A stretch of 7,381 nucleotides of DNA from Clostridia bacterium (GTDB lineage: Bacteria; Bacillota_A; Clostridia; Oscillospirales; CAG-272). Where the stretch lies: the NCBI GenBank assembly GCA_017959485.1, contig JAGDAM010000112.1, forward strand, positions 1-7,381, in the 5' to 3' direction. Every line of letters begins with the position of its first letter. Positions within the stretch are counted from its first letter, which is position 1. The notes below the pieces were generated by a model that searched no databases, was not told the DNA's origin, and worked only from the letters and a program-made list of their open reading frames with translations. The position numbers were made by a program, and so were the translations under genes. Positions 4,833-7,381 of this stretch are shown here, piece by piece.

Positions 4833-5360
4833 ATGATTATTACCGAAAAGATCCCGGAAAACATCGGGGCGGTCTGCTTTACCGGCCACCGGATTCTCGA
4901 CCGGAATGAATTCGACGCCTCGCGCCGCATGCTTGAACACGTTATCTCGGAGCTTGCCGCCCGCGGCGCGAAAGATTTTTACTGCGGAGGCGCCCTCGGT
5001 TTCGATACCTCGGCCGAGCTTGCCGTGCTGCGGGCAAGGGGCTCCGGCGAGCCGGTGCGGCTGCGCCTGATACTTCCGTCACCCGATATGAGCAAAAACT
5101 GGAGCGCGTCGGACAGCGCCGTTCTCGCGGGAATAATCCGGCTTGCCGACTCCGCGGAATATATGAGCGGCGTTTACTCAAGACAGGCAATCTTCGAACG
5201 CAACCGGGCGCTTGTCGACCGGTCCGACCTCTGCGTCGCCTGGATGAAACCGAGCACCCGGCGCGGAGGGACCTTCTTCACGGTGGGATACGCTCAAAAA
5301 CGGGGCGTGCCCGTCGTAAACATCTACCCGCTTGCGGGTAAGGAGCAGGAAAATGAATAA
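4833..5360 (+). CDS. SLOG-superfamily protein, YpsA/DUF1273-like
   Basis: The 175-residue soluble protein matches the YpsA-type (DUF1273) branch of the SLOG/Rossmann-like superfamily. Visible blocks are VCFTGHR (14-20), YCGGALGFDTSAE (50-62, the GGA nucleotide-type loop), LILPSP (79-84), AIFERNRALVDRSDL (119-133) and GGTFFTVGYAQKRGVPVVNIY (starting at 145). SLOG domains bind nucleotide-derived ligands. Bacillus YpsA has been linked to cell division, but the molecular role remains unclear, and a specific function here would be a guess. No membrane helix or signal peptide is seen. The likely ribosome binding site is GAGG (4818-4821) inside the end of dapF, 11 nt upstream. Its last 8 bases overlap the start of the next gene (ATGAATAA), a sign of translational coupling. 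Confidence 0.85.
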   Translation: MIITEKIPENIGAVCFTGHRILDRNEFDASRRMLEHVISELAARGAKDFYCGGALGFDTSAELAVLRARGSGEPVRLRLILPSPDMSKNWSASDSAVLAGIIRLADSAEYMSGVYSRQAIFERNRALVDRSDLCVAWMKPSTRRGGTFFTVGYAQKRGVPVVNIYPLAGKEQENE

Positions 5361-7381
5361 CGACAGAACGCGTCTGCCCTGCCCGGAACTGCCCGGGGAA
5401 CCGATTTGGCTCGCCGGCGGCGGCGAGGCGGACGAATACGCCGATTTTCTTCCGGAATACGGATTAGAAGAGCCCGGCGTTTACACCTTGAGAATCGCCT
5501 GCGACACCGATTACAACCTTTTTCTCGACGGCGAGCTGATCGGATTCGGTCAGTACGCCGACTATCCAGGGCGCGTCGTATACGACGAGTATGATCTCCC
5601 GGCAAAGCCCGGCTCGTCGCTCTTCATCAGGGCGTGGCACGCCGGAGTCGATTCTTTCACACACAAAAAAAGAGAAGCGTACGCCGTGTTCGCCCTTTTC
5701 AGAGACGGCCTGCCCGTGCCGGGCGGCTGCTCGTCTCTGCGCACGCTTTCGCGTCCGTCGCCGGAATACATCCCCCACCGGAAGCGTTCGGTGACGGGTC
5801 AGATGGGGCTCGGTTTTTCGCTGACCGCGGCGGCGTCACCCGAAAATCCCGCGCCTTCGGCGCGCGCGGAAATATGCGTTGCCGAAGTTCTACGGCGTCC
5901 CACCCATAAGCTGACACTCGGCGTCCCGATGACGGGAACACTAATAGATAAAGGCGTTTACGTACTTCCCGCCGAAGGAAACGACTCACGCAGGATGGAC
6001 GCGGCCGTACCCGCGGATATGCCCGGGAAGGCCAACTCCTTTTTCATGCTTTTCGATTTCGGCCGCGAAACCGTAGGATTTCCGAGAATAGAATTCGACC
6101 TGCCTGCCGGCGGGCCATGTCTTGTCGGCTGGGGTGAGCACGTCACCGACGTAAGATGCAGGACGGCAATCGGCTCCCGCGACTTCTCCTTCAGCTGCGA
6201 AGCCGCCGCGGGTCACAGTCTGTTCTTCCCCGCTCTGAGACGGATCGGATGCAGATACGTCGAAATCTTTTTCCCGGCGGAGCCCTCTTCCGTCAAAGTC
6301 GAACTTGTACCGGCGGAATATCCCGTGAGACAACTGCCTCCGCCGTCCTTTTCTTCGCGCGAAAAAGGCCCGGACGGCGCATCCGCCGCCCGGCGCGAAA
6401 GAATATACGATACCGCGGTTCATACCCTCCGCTGCTGCATGCACGAGCATTACGAGGACTGCCCCTGGCGGGAGCAGGCGCTCTACACGCTCGACTCGCG
6501 CAATCAGATGCTGGCCGGGTACTCGGTATTTGAGGACGGCAACCGCGAGATGGTCCGCGCCTCGCTCGACCTGATAAGCCGCGGCGTACGGGAGGACGGC
6601 CTTCTGTCCCTCTGCTTCCCCGCCGGACTCGACCGGCAGATACCGCTCTACACGCTCGCGTATTTTCTCCAGTTTAACGAATATCTGAAATTTTCGAACG
6701 ACTTCGCGTTCGCGCGAGAAAAGTATCCGGTCTTGCGCGGGCTGATCGAGACCGTACTGTCGCGGCTCGGATCGAATCCCGAGTATCCGGATCTCGTTCC
6801 GAGATATCCCGACAGCCGCGGGTACTGGAACTTTTACGAATGGTCTCCCGGCATGTCGGGAAGCCGTTACGAACATGATGAAAAGAACCCGCCCGCCGAG
6901 GCGCCCTTTAACGCCTTCCTTGTCTTAGCTCTCCGCGCAATGGCGGGAATAGCCGAATTCGCTGGCGAGGCCGGAGCCGGAGAATACCGAAGGCAGGCGG
7001 ACTCGACCGCGGAGGCGGTCGGGAAGGTATTTGTCCGTCCCGACGGACTGTTCGACAGCTTCACCGACAGAAAGGAGCTTGCGCCGTCGGTACTTACCCA
7101 GGCGCTCTGCCTGCTTTGCGGAGCCGCCCGGGGACGCGATCCGGAGCCGGCGCTCGAAGTCGTACTCGAAAACGGCGGACGCGGTACAGTACCCGCGACG
7201 CTCAGCATGGCCTGCTTCAGATACGACGCCCTGCTCGCGCACGACCGGGAAAAGTACGCCCCGGCGATACTCAATGAGATCGACCGCGACTGCGGATATA
7301 TGCTCGACCGGGGCGCCACGACATTCTGGGAAACGATGAAGGGCGACGCCGATTTCGGCGGAGCCGGATCGCTCTGCCACG
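5353..7381 (+). CDS. GH78-type glycoside hydrolase (alpha-L-rhamnosidase-like), partial at right edge
   Basis: The frame stays open for 676 codons and runs off the window. The start has AAGGAG (5340-5345) 7 nt upstream and overlaps the preceding stop. N-terminal beta-rich domains include a jelly-roll-like part at about 43-110 (FLDGELIGFG, YDEYDLPAKPG) and the FDFGRETVGF block (234-243) typical of GH78 proteins. The (alpha/alpha)6 catalytic domain begins at about 345. In EDCPWREQALYTLD (368-381), Asp369, Glu374 and Asp381 have the same 5- and 12-residue spacing as D567, E572 and D579 of Bacillus RhaB. GATTFWE near the edge supplies Glu660, a good candidate for the general base. The final GSLCH is where family members continue to GWSA. 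No signal peptide is seen, so it is probably cytoplasmic and acts on imported oligosaccharides. Rhamnose specificity is inferred from the family, not shown. Confidence 0.85.
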   Translation, partial: MNNDRTRLPCPELPGEPIWLAGGGEADEYADFLPEYGLEEPGVYTLRIACDTDYNLFLDGELIGFGQYADYPGRVVYDEYDLPAKPGSSLFIRAWHAGVDSFTHKKREAYAVFALFRDGLPVPGGCSSLRTLSRPSPEYIPHRKRSVTGQMGLGFSLTAAASPENPAPSARAEICVAEVLRRPTHKLTLGVPMTGTLIDKGVYVLPAEGNDSRRMDAAVPADMPGKANSFFMLFDFGRETVGFPRIEFDLPAGGPCLVGWGEHVTDVRCRTAIGSRDFSFSCEAAAGHSLFFPALRRIGCRYVEIFFPAEPSSVKVELVPAEYPVRQLPPPSFSSREKGPDGASAARRERIYDTAVHTLRCCMHEHYEDCPWREQALYTLDSRNQMLAGYSVFEDGNREMVRASLDLISRGVREDGLLSLCFPAGLDRQIPLYTLAYFLQFNEYLKFSNDFAFAREKYPVLRGLIETVLSRLGSNPEYPDLVPRYPDSRGYWNFYEWSPGMSGSRYEHDEKNPPAEAPFNAFLVLALRAMAGIAEFAGEAGAGEYRRQADSTAEAVGKVFVRPDGLFDSFTDRKELAPSVLTQALCLLCGAARGRDPEPALEVVLENGGRGTVPATLSMACFRYDALLAHDREKYAPAILNEIDRDCGYMLDRGATTFWETMKGDADFGGAGSLCH

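Noticed and set aside
3202..4940. Long leftward frames (274 and 360 codons) opposite rplA and dapF
   Set aside because: These are GC-rich shadow frames on the complementary strand of two certain genes; one even runs through the rplA terminator.
5986..6876. Leftward 296-codon frame opposite the hydrolase gene
   Set aside because: The rightward frame is open for 676 codons with GH78 motifs and a good ribosome binding site; the leftward product is Arg/Gly-rich shadow translation.

Overview
The window looks like a chromosomal segment from a fairly GC-rich member of the Clostridia (Firmicutes), probably an uncultured gut-type lineage. The evidence is a zinc-type bL33 next to secE-nusG-rplK-rplA (the Firmicutes order), strong AGGAGG-type ribosome binding sites, a consensus TTGACA/TATAAT promoter, and DapF with Clostridia-like motifs. 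Species-level assignment is not possible from the sequence alone.

Layout. Positions 1-331 are non-coding: a cluster of hairpins and a repeated GACGGATGAGGG word (1-170), then an intrinsic terminator reading rightward (294-333). Next, on the minus strand, is an ORF6N-domain gene with a phospholipase-D-like C-terminal part (332-1216). It has phage-type character, is less GC-rich than its neighbours, and its N-terminus looks shortened. A compact divergent promoter region (about 1240-1292) separates it from the rightward operon rpmG-secE-nusG-rplK-rplA (1439-3933), which has a structured 5' leader, a candidate L1-binding mRNA site before rplK, and a strong terminator directly after rplA. The usual continuation rplJ-rplL-rpoB-rpoC is absent here.

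Beyond the terminator is a second rightward cluster: dapF (4029-4826), a SLOG/YpsA-like gene (4833-5360), and a GH78-type glycoside hydrolase (from 5353, running off the right edge). The last two overlap by 8 bp, so they are probably translationally coupled.

How the genes work together. The first operon supplies ribosomal proteins L33, L11 and L1, the SecE subunit of the protein-export channel, and the transcription factor NusG. The second joins diaminopimelate synthesis (peptidoglycan and lysine) to a nucleotide-ligand-binding-type protein and a probable rhamnosidase-like enzyme with no signal peptide. The most unusual item is SecE. Its conserved C-terminal core is preceded by a signal-peptide-like helix, a roughly 60-residue acidic Thr/Ser-rich segment containing two 18-residue tandem repeats, and an extra membrane helix. 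No clear new defence or mobile system was found.
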